A stretch of DNA of 64,000 bases. Source: Candidatus Altimarinota bacterium (lineage in GTDB: Bacteria; Patescibacteriota; Gracilibacteria; UBA1369; LOWO2-01-FULL-3). Made by a program: the position numbers and the translations under genes. The stretch lies in the NCBI GenBank assembly GCA_023231115.1, contig JALNWA010000002.1:62001-126000 (forward strand), read 5' to 3'. The notes beneath the pieces are model-generated. The model made no database searches, was not told the origin of the DNA, and saw only the letters and a program-made list of their open reading frames with translations. The stretch's first letter is position 1, and each line of letters begins with the position of its first letter. Of the stretch, positions 43,256-52,188 are shown one piece after another.

Positions 43256-45667
43256 ATGTTCGTCTCTCTAGATCTCGAAACCACAGGAATAGATCCAATA
43301 AAAAACAAAATCATCGAATTTGGTGCAGTTAAATTTGATTTAAACGGACAAAAAGAGACATTACAAATTTTAATAAATCCACAAACAGCACTTCCAGACA
43401 TCATAAAACACATCACCCACATTACAGATGAAGATTTAAAAAACGCCCCGAAATTCGAAGAAAAAGCACAGGAAATAAAAGATTTTATAGGAGATTTACC
43501 GATAGTGGGCCACAACATTCAATTTGATGTTTCTTTTTTAAACACAAACGGCTTAAATCTGACAAATCCTTTATACGACACATTCCCTTTTTCAAGTATA
43601 ATTTTCCCTGATTTGCCTACGTACAGCCTAGAAGTCCTCTCTGAAATTCTGAATCTTTCCCACGAAGAAAAACACCGCGCACTTGAAGATTCCATTGCGG
43701 CAATGGAATTATTTATAAAATTATCTGAAAAATTCCAAGAACTTTCGAAGGAAACGATAAAAAAAATCCACGAACTTTGCGAGAAAACAACAAATCCTCT
43801 TGGAGCTTTTTTACTTACGCTTAAGCCAAAAAACACCAAATCGGAACAAAAAGAATCTTTTGAAAAAAATCAACTTTCCATTTTCTCAGAAAAAACAGAC
43901 TCTCCGGATTTAAACAATCAAGAGCCCACAACCTCAATATCTTCAAAAATAATCGAATCCAAAGAAAACCTCTTAATAGAGCTATCCCCGCCTTATGAAG
44001 ATTTGATAAAAAATCTCATAAAAAACATAGATAAAGATTCATATGTCGCCGTTCCGTCAGAAATTCTACAAAACATATTTTCTGAAATTCCTGATACGGT
44101 AGCCAAAATAGAATCTCCAAAAAAATATATTTGCATGAAAAGATTTGAAAAATTACTCAAAAAAACACAAATTCAAGACCATGAATTCACAGCTTTTTCG
44201 AAAACGATAATATGGTTAAACAAGACCAAAACCGGACTTTTGCATGAACTTTCATTTTTGAATCAGGAAAAACAATTGATACATGAATTAAATATAGATG
44301 AAAACTTGATTGATCCGCTTTCAGAAACATTTTTCATGAAAGGCGTGGAAAAAGATATTTCGAGCCCTACAATCTGTTCGCATCATTACCTCGGAGACAT
44401 AACAACACAGTTTCACAAAGAAAACACTGCTTCATCAGAAAGCCCAGCCAAAAGCCATTTTTCGACAATCAACCCAAAAAATCTAATAATCATAGATTTC
44501 GATAAATTTGTAAAAACATTACATTTTGAATCTTCACATTACTTAAAATTGGAGATTTTATTGAATCAAATAAAAAGGCTTGATGACGGCAAAAACTCAC
44601 CTATGACAGAAGAACTTTCTTCAAAAGCGACAATGCTTTTTGGATTGATAGGGATCGTAATGAATCGCTTTACCGACGACAATCAATTTGTTGAAAGATG
44701 CACAATTTCACAAGAAATCCTCGAGACAAAACAATGGGAAAAAGCTCTAGGCTCAGCACAAAACCTCATAGAAGAATTAAACAAAACAAAAGACCCTTTG
44801 CTCGAAAAATCAGGAAAAACACTAGGAGAATTTTTTATAACTCCAAACATAGAATCAAATCTTTTGCTTATAGAAAAAGACATGGACGGAAATGCAATAA
44901 TAAAAAAATCTCCATTTGAAGTAAAACCGCAAATTGAAAATATTTTAAACAATTGCGAATCATATAAAATCATCAGCGAAAATGTTGATTTGAATGACAA
45001 CGGAACTTTTACAAAACGGCTTTTTGGGCTTCCTGAAGACCTAAAAACAATCAAGGAAAACGAAAAATCATCATCTTTTGAAATCTTCATCGCTGACAAA
45101 CCAAATTATTATTCACGAGAGGATAAAGACCTTATAAAAAACATAACAAAATACATAGAAACCCGCGAAGGAGCAGTGGCAATAATCGCAAACTCACGCC
45201 AACAAATAGAATTTTTTACATTGGAATTGGGCAAAATTTTAAAAGATGAACAACCACAAAGACAAATAATTTCACTTTTAACGGGAAGCATAGGAAAAGT
45301 TGCGGAACAATTCAGAGCAAATGATAAAAACGCGGTATTGATAATCACACCGAACGCATGGAATTATTTTAAATATGCAAATCTCGTAAACTCGCTTATA
45401 ATAACCAAAATTCCATTCGATCCGCCAAGCGATCCATACCTAATTACAGCAAGCAAAAATTTCGAAAATCCATTCGATGAATTACAAATTCCACTCGCAA
45501 TTTTTTCATTAAAAAGAATAATAAACCGGATAAAACAGACAAAAAGCGAAACAAAAAAAGAAGTAATCATTTTGGATGATCGCCTTTCGACAAAGAATTA
45601 CGGAAAAACATTTATTGAAAACCTAAGAAATATCGCATGCATATCACCATTTTTGCCGATCCAATAG
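43256..45667 (+). CDS. DnaQ-type exonuclease fused to a DinG-like pseudo-helicase
   Basis: An 803-residue protein. Residues 1-165 are a DEDDh 3'-5' exonuclease with all motifs: SLDLETTG, GHNIQFDVSFL and HRALEDS. The rest follows DinG helicases (as in Firmicute DinG, exonuclease plus helicase) but has lost the ATPase motifs. Walker A is replaced by LLIELSPPYED; the DEAH box by IIIDFDKF; motif V by IITPNAWNYF; motif VI by IFSLKRIINR. The C-terminal PFDPPSDP and ILDDRLSTKNYGKTF segments still mark the family, as does SPKKYICMKRFEKLL. So it is probably an active exonuclease with a non-catalytic DinG part. It overlaps the next gene by 31 nt. Confidence 0.8.
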   Translation: MFVSLDLETTGIDPIKNKIIEFGAVKFDLNGQKETLQILINPQTALPDIIKHITHITDEDLKNAPKFEEKAQEIKDFIGDLPIVGHNIQFDVSFLNTNGLNLTNPLYDTFPFSSIIFPDLPTYSLEVLSEILNLSHEEKHRALEDSIAAMELFIKLSEKFQELSKETIKKIHELCEKTTNPLGAFLLTLKPKNTKSEQKESFEKNQLSIFSEKTDSPDLNNQEPTTSISSKIIESKENLLIELSPPYEDLIKNLIKNIDKDSYVAVPSEILQNIFSEIPDTVAKIESPKKYICMKRFEKLLKKTQIQDHEFTAFSKTIIWLNKTKTGLLHELSFLNQEKQLIHELNIDENLIDPLSETFFMKGVEKDISSPTICSHHYLGDITTQFHKENTASSESPAKSHFSTINPKNLIIIDFDKFVKTLHFESSHYLKLEILLNQIKRLDDGKNSPMTEELSSKATMLFGLIGIVMNRFTDDNQFVERCTISQEILETKQWEKALGSAQNLIEELNKTKDPLLEKSGKTLGEFFITPNIESNLLLIEKDMDGNAIIKKSPFEVKPQIENILNNCESYKIISENVDLNDNGTFTKRLFGLPEDLKTIKENEKSSSFEIFIADKPNYYSREDKDLIKNITKYIETREGAVAIIANSRQQIEFFTLELGKILKDEQPQRQIISLLTGSIGKVAEQFRANDKNAVLIITPNAWNYFKYANLVNSLIITKIPFDPPSDPYLITASKNFENPFDELQIPLAIFSLKRIINRIKQTKSETKKEVIILDDRLSTKNYGKTFIENLRNIACISPFLPIQ

Positions 45668-46803
45668 ACACTCAATATGCTGGGATACATCACTACACAA
45701 AAAATCTCACCAAAAATCTTTTAAAAACAGATTTAAAAAACACATATACAATAGTTCATGCGAAGCCGAATGAATGGCTAACAAAAGCCATCCAAAAGGC
45801 GAACAAAAAAACACAATCATCGAATCGCATCTCTGAAATAATAATTCCACGCAATAAATTTCCGGGAGGAGAAAGCATTCGAAGATTTTTCACAATTCCA
45901 AAAATAATAAATAAACTTTCCCCAAATATAGTTTTAGAGCCATGCCATATTGGCCCTTTTAGGCTTAAAAAGGGCATAAAAAGAGCATTGGTTGTTCACG
46001 ATATAACTCCGGTTTTATTTCCACATTTTCACACATTTAGAGGAAGATTTATTCACAAATTATTTTTAAAAAGAAGCATTGAAAACGCAGACATAATAAT
46101 CACTCCGTCACAAACAACAAAGGAAGACATAGTGAAAAAATATCATCCAAAAGCCAAAATTTCAGTCACACATCTTGGAGTAAAACCGCCGGAAAAAACA
46201 GAAACAGACAAAAATATTTCACAACCGTATTTTTTATATCTCGGAACAATAGAACCGCGCAAAAATCTTGAAATTCTCGTGGATGCCTTTATAGAGCTGA
46301 AAACTACACATCAAATCCCCCATCAGTTGATACTTGCAGGACAAATTGGATGGAAATCAAAACAACTTCTAAAAAAAATAAAGAAATACAACAACCAAAG
46401 CAATCAAAATAATTCAACAAAATCTCAACAACTGCAAATCATCACAACTGATTGGATAACAGAATCCGAGAAAGAAATATTGTTAAAAAATGCAGACATT
46501 TTCATCTATCCTTCTCTTTACGAAGGGTTCGGTTTACCGCCTCTGGAAGCCATGAATTATGGAATACCGGTGATTTGTTCGAAAGGCGGAAGTCTTAAAG
46601 AAATTTATAGAAACACAGCACTTTTGTTCAATCCGACAGATAAAGAAAAATTAAAAAAACATATTTTATCTCTGATAAATAATTCACAAACAAATCAAAA
46701 AAATTCTCTGCGCGACACATTAATAAAAAACGGACTCTCATTTGCAAAAAAACACACATGGCAAAAAACCGCAGAAGAAACACTAAAAGCAATATCATAC
46801 TAA
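45637..46803 (+). CDS. GT4-family glycosyltransferase
   Basis: A 388-residue GT-B fold enzyme. The N-terminal domain has QYAGIHHYTKNLTKNLL; the C-terminal donor domain has YFLYLGTIEPRKNLEILVDAF and YPSLYEGFGLPPLEAMNYG (the EGFGLPPLEA motif binding the nucleotide sugar). Substrate unknown; such enzymes build cell-surface glycans. Its start lies inside the preceding gene. Confidence 0.88.
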   Translation: MHITIFADPIDTQYAGIHHYTKNLTKNLLKTDLKNTYTIVHAKPNEWLTKAIQKANKKTQSSNRISEIIIPRNKFPGGESIRRFFTIPKIINKLSPNIVLEPCHIGPFRLKKGIKRALVVHDITPVLFPHFHTFRGRFIHKLFLKRSIENADIIITPSQTTKEDIVKKYHPKAKISVTHLGVKPPEKTETDKNISQPYFLYLGTIEPRKNLEILVDAFIELKTTHQIPHQLILAGQIGWKSKQLLKKIKKYNNQSNQNNSTKSQQLQIITTDWITESEKEILLKNADIFIYPSLYEGFGLPPLEAMNYGIPVICSKGGSLKEIYRNTALLFNPTDKEKLKKHILSLINNSQTNQKNSLRDTLIKNGLSFAKKHTWQKTAEETLKAISY

Positions 46804-46820
46804 TTTAGTCCAAAATAGAC

Positions 46821-46849
46821 TGGAAAATTATTTAAAAACCAGCTATCAT
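46821..46849 (+). promoter_or_regulatory. Promoter of the superoxide dismutase gene
   Basis: TGGAAA at 46821-46826 and TATCAT at 46844-46849, spacer 17 nt. The same pair TGGAAA-17-TATCAT precedes the gene at 52189. The start is predicted at the edge of a 6-codon frame (46855-46875). Confidence 0.45.
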
Positions 46850-46911
46850 TTTTCATGTACACACAAAAAAAATAAAAACCGTACATTTTTACAAATTAAT
46901 ACCATACTAAA

Positions 46912-47526
46912 ATGGCTCACCTACTACCAAAACTATCTTACACATACGATGCGCTCGAACCGTATATCGATGCCAAAACAATGGAAATTCACCATTCAAA
47001 GCATCATCAAACATACACAGATAAATTTAACGCAGCACTTGAAAAACATCCTGAATTATTCGAAAAAGCGCCACAAGATCTGCTAAAAGACACTTCAAAA
47101 ATTCCGGAAGATATTCGCCAAGCCGTAATAAATCACGGCGGAGGATATGTAAATCACAATCTTTTTTGGGAATTTCTTCGTCCGGGTCAGGAAAACAACA
47201 CGCCACAAGGAGCGCTTCTTGAAGCCATAAACAAATCATTCACGTCATTTGAAAATTTCAAAACAATTTTTACCAACGAAGCTTCTTTAAAATTTGGAAG
47301 TGGCTGGACATGGCTTTGCAAAAAAGCATCTGAAGAAAAACTTGTAATAATCTCAACTTCAAATCAAGATTCTCCCCTTTCTCAAGGCTTAACGCCAATT
47401 ATGACAATAGACATTTGGGAACATGCCTATTATTTGAAACACCAAAATCGCAGACCTGAATACATCGAAAATTGGTGGAAAGTAGCAAACTGGGCAAAAG
47501 CCGAAGAACTGCTTAAACAAGCCTAA
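46912..47526 (+). CDS. sodA: Superoxide dismutase, Fe/Mn family
   Basis: A 204-residue enzyme disproportionating superoxide. Metal ligands are visible: His27 (EIHHSKHHQTY), His in VNHNLFWEFL, and Asp and His in DIWEHAYYLKH. GSGWTWL is conserved. Fe or Mn preference cannot be decided, so the symbol is provisional. The presence suggests contact with oxygen. Confidence 0.93.
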   Translation: MAHLLPKLSYTYDALEPYIDAKTMEIHHSKHHQTYTDKFNAALEKHPELFEKAPQDLLKDTSKIPEDIRQAVINHGGGYVNHNLFWEFLRPGQENNTPQGALLEAINKSFTSFENFKTIFTNEASLKFGSGWTWLCKKASEEKLVIISTSNQDSPLSQGLTPIMTIDIWEHAYYLKHQNRRPEYIENWWKVANWAKAEELLKQA

Positions 47527-47536
47527 AAAGACATAC

Positions 47537-47564
47537 TTGACAAAATCATCAATAAGTGTAGAAT
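47537..47564 (+). promoter_or_regulatory. sigma70-type promoter of the 189-residue protein gene
   Basis: TTGACA at 47537-47542 and TAGAAT at 47559-47564 with 16-nt spacer and TG before the -10; start near 47571, leader about 25 nt before 47596. Confidence 0.65.
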
Positions 47565-47595
47565 AAACGCCCTGTTTAAATAAAACACTTTTAAA

Positions 47596-48165
47596 ATGAC
47601 AAATCAAAAATTATCAATTCGTCCGGATTTAAATCCGATGAAGGCAAAGCCGGTTACAGGCGAAGAATACATGAGACATCTTAGAGATAATTGCGATCCA
47701 CCTACGGGCACGTCTTTCAGAGAACCATCGAAGAGAGAACAAGCAAAAACGATATTAAACCTTACAGGACTTGCTGCCCTCGGACTCCTATGCGCGGCAG
47801 GGATAACAAGATGCGACAACAACAATAAGGCGACTAACGAAGGCACAGCAGTAAGAGCCGAACTTATGGCAGCGATGCCGGAAGGAAAAACTCTTCCAAA
47901 AGAAATACATACCGAATTGGATTGTATAGCAGGCAGAGCTTCTCGAATATGCCGTACAACAATTGGAGAAGATTCATTTGAAGATAAAAATTGTGAACCG
48001 GCTCGCTTAGATGCATACCAAACCTCAGGAGGAGAACAAAAGCCAATAAGGGGGCTTTCTACCGCGGCAAAAATACTTGTTGCTCCATATGGAATAGAAC
48101 CTGAATTATACTGCACCGGAGGATCCACAAAAAAATTGGAAATCACAGTTCACGAAGACAAATAA
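47596..48165 (+). CDS. Membrane-anchored hypothetical protein with Cys-rich outer part
   Basis: A 189-residue protein with one hydrophobic segment at about residues 52-71 (TILNLTGLAALGLLCAAGIT) flanked by a charged N-terminal part. The remaining C-terminal part has several Cys (LDCIAG, RICRTT, KNCEP, LYCTGG), perhaps disulfides outside the cell. Family not recognised. It sits between sod and lemA. Confidence 0.65.
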   Translation: MTNQKLSIRPDLNPMKAKPVTGEEYMRHLRDNCDPPTGTSFREPSKREQAKTILNLTGLAALGLLCAAGITRCDNNNKATNEGTAVRAELMAAMPEGKTLPKEIHTELDCIAGRASRICRTTIGEDSFEDKNCEPARLDAYQTSGGEQKPIRGLSTAAKILVAPYGIEPELYCTGGSTKKLEITVHEDK

Positions 48166-48251
48166 AACAATTTGCCTAAAAGGAAAAGAAATAGTAGAGT
48201 TTACAAAGGTCAATAAAAGATTTTGGCCTCTTTAAGCACTAACAACCATTT

Positions 48252-48812
48252 ATGACATACGTATTATTAGCACTAGCAATAATTGCAATTTTTATTGTCG
48301 GACTTTACAACAGCGTAATCAGCCTCAAAAACAAATGCGACGAAGCATGGTCCGGAATAGACACACAACTAAAGCGCAGATATGACCTTATCCCAAACGT
48401 TGTTGAAACAGTAAAGGGTTATGCCAAACATGAATCTGCGACCTTTGAGAAGCTCACAGCGCTCCGCTCACAAGCGATGCAGGCAAAAGACATGGGAGAC
48501 AAGGAAAAAGCCGAGAACATGCTCTCAAGCACATTAAAATCACTTTTCGCAGTAGCTGAAAACTACCCTGAGCTTAAAGCAAATCAAAACTTCATGGATC
48601 TTCAGAATAAACTTGCGGAAGTGGAAGACAATCTTCAACTTTCACGCCGTTATTACAATGCGGTAGTTCGTGATTTCAACACAAAAATTCAAGTTTTCCC
48701 AAACAACTTTTTAGCTCAGATGCTAGGCTTCGCTTCTCGCACATTCTTCGAAGCTCAAGAACCTGAGAAAGAGAATGTTAAGGTGAATTTCAAGGAGGAA
48801 GAAAAGAAGTAA
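48252..48812 (+). CDS. lemA: LemA family protein
   Basis: A 186-residue protein with an N-terminal transmembrane helix (residues 1-20) and the LemA signature CDEAWSGIDTQLKRRYDLIP plus NVVETVKGYAKHE and NLQLSRRYYNAVVRDFN. It folds as a helical bundle; its cellular role is poorly known. It converges with uvrB 28 nt away. Confidence 0.93.
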   Translation: MTYVLLALAIIAIFIVGLYNSVISLKNKCDEAWSGIDTQLKRRYDLIPNVVETVKGYAKHESATFEKLTALRSQAMQAKDMGDKEKAENMLSSTLKSLFAVAENYPELKANQNFMDLQNKLAEVEDNLQLSRRYYNAVVRDFNTKIQVFPNNFLAQMLGFASRTFFEAQEPEKENVKVNFKEEEKK

Positions 48813-48840
48813 TTTTTGTGAAAAATCATTGTGTTTCTTC

Positions 48841-50820
48841 CTATACTTTGTATTCCTCCCTTAATGCCTCGATTTCATCCCTTATTTCAGCGGCTTTTTC
48901 GAAGTTTAGATTTTCACTTTCAATCTGCATTTTATCTTCAAGAACTTTTATCAATCGACCAACCTCATCCTTCGGCACTTTTTCTCCGCCAAACCTCTTC
49001 TCAGGTTTCTTTTTGCCTGCCAAATGCGAGATATCACGAATTGCCTTCTTGATTGTTTCAGGCGTAATTCCATGTTCCTTATTGTAAATAACCTGTTTTT
49101 CACGACGACGATTTGTCTCTTTTATCGCACCTTTTATTGCCGCCGTTTCCTTGTCGGCATACATAATTACACGTCCATTCACATTTCTGGCACATCTTCC
49201 TGTCGTTTGGATTAAAGCGCTTTCACTACGCAAAAATCCCTCTTTATCAGCATCCAAAATTGCCACCAAACTAACTTCCGGCAAATCCAAACCTTCTCTA
49301 AGCAAATTTATACCGACCAAAACATCAAATTTTCCAAGCCTTAAATCTCTCAAAATTTCCACCCTTTCAATAGTCACAATGTCAGAATGCAAGTACCTTA
49401 CACGAATATCAGCATCCGACAAAAATTCAGTCAAATCCTCAGCGCTTCTTTTCGTCAAAGTTGTAATAAGAACTCTTTCTCCCCTATCAGTCACAGTTTT
49501 TATTTCTTTAAGCAAATCTTCGATTTGTCCTGTTTTAGGTCGCACTGAAATTTCCGGATCCACAAGCCCCGTAGGCCTCACAACTTGTTCGACAATTGCA
49601 GTTTTTTTCGTGTTTGCCATTTCATATTTTCCGGGAGTTGCAGAAACAAAAACAGTATTTTTCATATATTCTTCAAACTCATCAAATTTCAGAGGCCTGT
49701 TGTCGTGCGCTGAAGGAAGCCTAAAACCATGTTCCACAAGTGTCGTTTTTCGCGAAAGATTTCCTCCAAACATTCCTCCGATTTGCGGAACACTCATGTG
49801 CGATTCATCAATAAAAAGAAGAAAATCATTCGGCAAATAATCCATCAAAGTCGTCGGCCTTTCTCCGGGCTCTTTTCCGCTAAGATAACGCGTATAATTC
49901 TCAATTCCACTGCAGTGGCCCGTCTCAAGTAAAATCTCAATATCATATTCCGTTCGTGTTTTTATTCTTTCCGCCTCAAGATTTCGACCCTGACTTTTCA
50001 GCTCATTGTAGCGCAAATCAAGATCTTTCCTTATTCCTTCAACCGCTTTTTTCACTTTTTCTTCAGTTGTAACATCATGTTTCGCAGGAAAAATCGTGAT
50101 TTCATCCATCTTTTTAACAAGCTCTCCCGTAAAAGATTCAACCTCCGAAATCGCCTCAATGTCATCTCCAAAAAACTCGATCCTATAAACATTATCTCGA
50201 TCCGGCGGATAAATTTCCACAGTATCTCCAAGCACATGAAACATCCCATTTTTAAATTCCATCGAACTTCTCGTGTACTGCATATCAGTTAATTGTCGCA
50301 AAAGTTTATCACGCGAAACAACTTCCCCAACTTTAATTGTTCGCGCCAACGCCGTATAGTCCTCAACAGAACCGAGACCGTAAATACATGACACAGAAGC
50401 CACAATGATAACATCGCGACGAGTCAACAAATTTGCAGTAGCGGCATGTCTGAATTTTTCAATTTCTTCATTTATCGACGCATCTTTTTCAATATAAGTA
50501 TCCGTCGACGGCAAATACGCTTCCGGCTGATAATAATCATAATACGACACGAAATAACTCACGGCATTATCAGGAAAAAATTCCTGAAACTCACTGCAAA
50601 GTTGTGCCGCCAAAGTCTTATTATGCGCAAGAATAAGCGCAGGACGCTGAAGTTTCTCAATAACTTTTGCCATCGTAAAAGTCTTTCCTGAACCTGTGAC
50701 TCCAAGCAAAGTCTGAAACCTTTCATTCTTCTTAAGCCCTTTAGAAAGCGCTTCAATCGCCTCCGGCTGATCACCTTTCGGCGTCATTTCTGATTTTAAA
50801 ACAAATTTCTGGTGGGTCAT
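48841..50820 (-). CDS. uvrB: Excinuclease ABC subunit B
   Basis: A 659-residue nucleotide excision repair helicase. Walker A GVTGSGKTFT, the beta-hairpin YYDYYQPEAYLPSTD, DESH box, GINLLREGLDLPEV and QTTGRCARNVNG are all intact, and the C-terminal UVR domain (FEKAAEIRDEIEALREEY) binds UvrC. The ATG at 50818-50820 is chosen because MTHQKFVLKSEMTPKGDQP aligns with the family start; an in-frame start at 50904 would add unusual residues and lie beyond the promoter. Confidence 0.97.
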   Translation of the reverse strand: MTHQKFVLKSEMTPKGDQPEAIEALSKGLKKNERFQTLLGVTGSGKTFTMAKVIEKLQRPALILAHNKTLAAQLCSEFQEFFPDNAVSYFVSYYDYYQPEAYLPSTDTYIEKDASINEEIEKFRHAATANLLTRRDVIIVASVSCIYGLGSVEDYTALARTIKVGEVVSRDKLLRQLTDMQYTRSSMEFKNGMFHVLGDTVEIYPPDRDNVYRIEFFGDDIEAISEVESFTGELVKKMDEITIFPAKHDVTTEEKVKKAVEGIRKDLDLRYNELKSQGRNLEAERIKTRTEYDIEILLETGHCSGIENYTRYLSGKEPGERPTTLMDYLPNDFLLFIDESHMSVPQIGGMFGGNLSRKTTLVEHGFRLPSAHDNRPLKFDEFEEYMKNTVFVSATPGKYEMANTKKTAIVEQVVRPTGLVDPEISVRPKTGQIEDLLKEIKTVTDRGERVLITTLTKRSAEDLTEFLSDADIRVRYLHSDIVTIERVEILRDLRLGKFDVLVGINLLREGLDLPEVSLVAILDADKEGFLRSESALIQTTGRCARNVNGRVIMYADKETAAIKGAIKETNRRREKQVIYNKEHGITPETIKKAIRDISHLAGKKKPEKRFGGEKVPKDEVGRLIKVLEDKMQIESENLNFEKAAEIRDEIEALREEYKV

Positions 50821-50843
50821 TTTGCGTATTTTTAAGCCAAAAG

Positions 50844-50852
50844 ATTGTATCA
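50844..50852 (-). promoter_or_regulatory. Extended -10 promoter of uvrB
   Basis: On the minus strand TGATACAAT, start predicted near 50837, about 17 nt before the ATG at 50820. No SOS (LexA) box is recognised. Confidence 0.4.
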
Positions 50853-50891
50853 TATCAGCCAAAACAAGTCCACCGCCACAGACAAAAACAA

Positions 50892-50920
50892 TTGAAAAAT
50901 CCAAAAATAAGAGCTAAATT
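50892..50920 (+). promoter_or_regulatory. Promoter giving a near-leaderless mRNA
   Basis: TTGAAA at 50892-50897 and TAAATT at 50915-50920, spacer 17 nt. The predicted start (about 50927) lies only about 2 nt before the ATG at 50929. Confidence 0.5.
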
Positions 50921-50928
50921 AACCCTCC

Positions 50929-52170
50929 ATGGCACCAAAACTACAACAATACATCGACATGTTCGGAGGCAAACACGGCGCTCTCGAATATTTCGGGGAC
51001 AACCATCAAAGTCTCCGAGAACACCTTCTTTGGCAACACGTTTTTGGCGTGCGTGAAAGAATAAGTGAAAGAGCCATGGATCAGCTAAAAGAACAATGCA
51101 AATATTTTGGAACATCAAGAGCAATCCTGCGAACAAGCGAAAGATCGGATTGGGGCGGGATGGTAGACACTATACCGACACGAAAAGTTAAATTAGATTT
51201 AAAACTTATAGACCAAATTCTTGAGGAAATGCGCAAAAAATTATTTGATCCGCAACTTCTGAAGTACGCCGCCATGGAAAACAACGGATATGATCCTGAA
51301 AAAACAACAATATCGGTATCTCCATACATCGAAGAATTAACCGTAAAAGACGGAAGAAGAAAAGACAAATGGGACAAATTGGACAACCCAACAGACGAAG
51401 AAGAAGAACCAAAAGACCAAGACTTCAAAGGTGCGACAGTTACAGAGCATCCAAATATTCAAGACGGACTGACCTCAGATATAGCGTTTCATGGAGAATA
51501 CGGAGACGAGGGCCCTGACTGGTTCTGTGCAAATAATATATTGGGAGAAAAAGTATTCAGTCCATGGATAGAGGCATATCCAAGAACATCACTTAAACTG
51601 TTGGAAACAATAAGAAAATTCAGAGAAACAGGCGCATTACCTGAAGATCGCGCTCTTCAATATGAATTTGTAATACATCCTATTTCAAAAACACCATTAT
51701 TGGTCCAAATTCGCGACTTCGCGCAAAAAAAACCGTTTGAAATGGACGAATATGAAGCAAAAACAGCACTATTCAATCGCCTGTTTGGAATCCCCATGAG
51801 AAGACAAGAATTACCACTAAATTTAGGCCTATGGAGAGATTCTTTTCTGAGATTTGAAGAAGAAAATCCAAACACACCATATGCCCACATTCATGAATCA
51901 AGAACAAATCTTTCCCTTGAAGAATTTCCTGCAAACATGAGAGTTTATCTACAAAACAACAAACCGGCACTTTCACACGCAAATACAAGATTTGTGAAAC
52001 TTTGCCTTGAACGAGAAGGATTTTCAACGCTCACTGATTATGGCGTATACTCCAATACAGATGGTGCACTTAGAGAAATGGGTTCAAAGGGTATCCGAAG
52101 AAGAACAGGACGCCTTGTTGTACAACGCAAAAAAAACAGCTTCCTCCCAAAGATGGAAATAGAGCTCTAA
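50929..52170 (+). CDS. Hypothetical protein, possibly related to PEP-utilising enzymes
   Basis: A 413-residue soluble protein. A short segment (LQYEFVIHPISKTPLLVQIRD, here about residues 242-262) recalls the end of the ATP-grasp domain of PEP synthase / pyruvate phosphate dikinase (VEFA..GKLYLLQ-R type), but no other signature is seen. The middle carries an acidic linker (PTDEEEEPKDQD). The C-terminus is basic. The evidence for a family is weak. Transcript predicted near-leaderless. Confidence 0.65.
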   Translation: MAPKLQQYIDMFGGKHGALEYFGDNHQSLREHLLWQHVFGVRERISERAMDQLKEQCKYFGTSRAILRTSERSDWGGMVDTIPTRKVKLDLKLIDQILEEMRKKLFDPQLLKYAAMENNGYDPEKTTISVSPYIEELTVKDGRRKDKWDKLDNPTDEEEEPKDQDFKGATVTEHPNIQDGLTSDIAFHGEYGDEGPDWFCANNILGEKVFSPWIEAYPRTSLKLLETIRKFRETGALPEDRALQYEFVIHPISKTPLLVQIRDFAQKKPFEMDEYEAKTALFNRLFGIPMRRQELPLNLGLWRDSFLRFEEENPNTPYAHIHESRTNLSLEEFPANMRVYLQNNKPALSHANTRFVKLCLEREGFSTLTDYGVYSNTDGALREMGSKGIRRRTGRLVVQRKKNSFLPKMEIEL

Positions 52171-52182
52171 AAGTGCTATCAT
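52154..52182 (+). promoter_or_regulatory. Promoter giving a leaderless mRNA for the IMPase-family gene
   Basis: TGGAAA at 52154-52159, TATCAT at 52177-52182, spacer 17 nt, extended TGC before the -10. Seven bases downstream of the -10 is position 52189, the A of the ATG, so the mRNA is predicted leaderless. Confidence 0.5.
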
Positions 52183-52188
52183 TTCCTC

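Noticed and set aside
50821..50904. 28-residue N-terminal extension of UvrB
   Set aside because: Not part of the family and it would start upstream of the predicted promoter.
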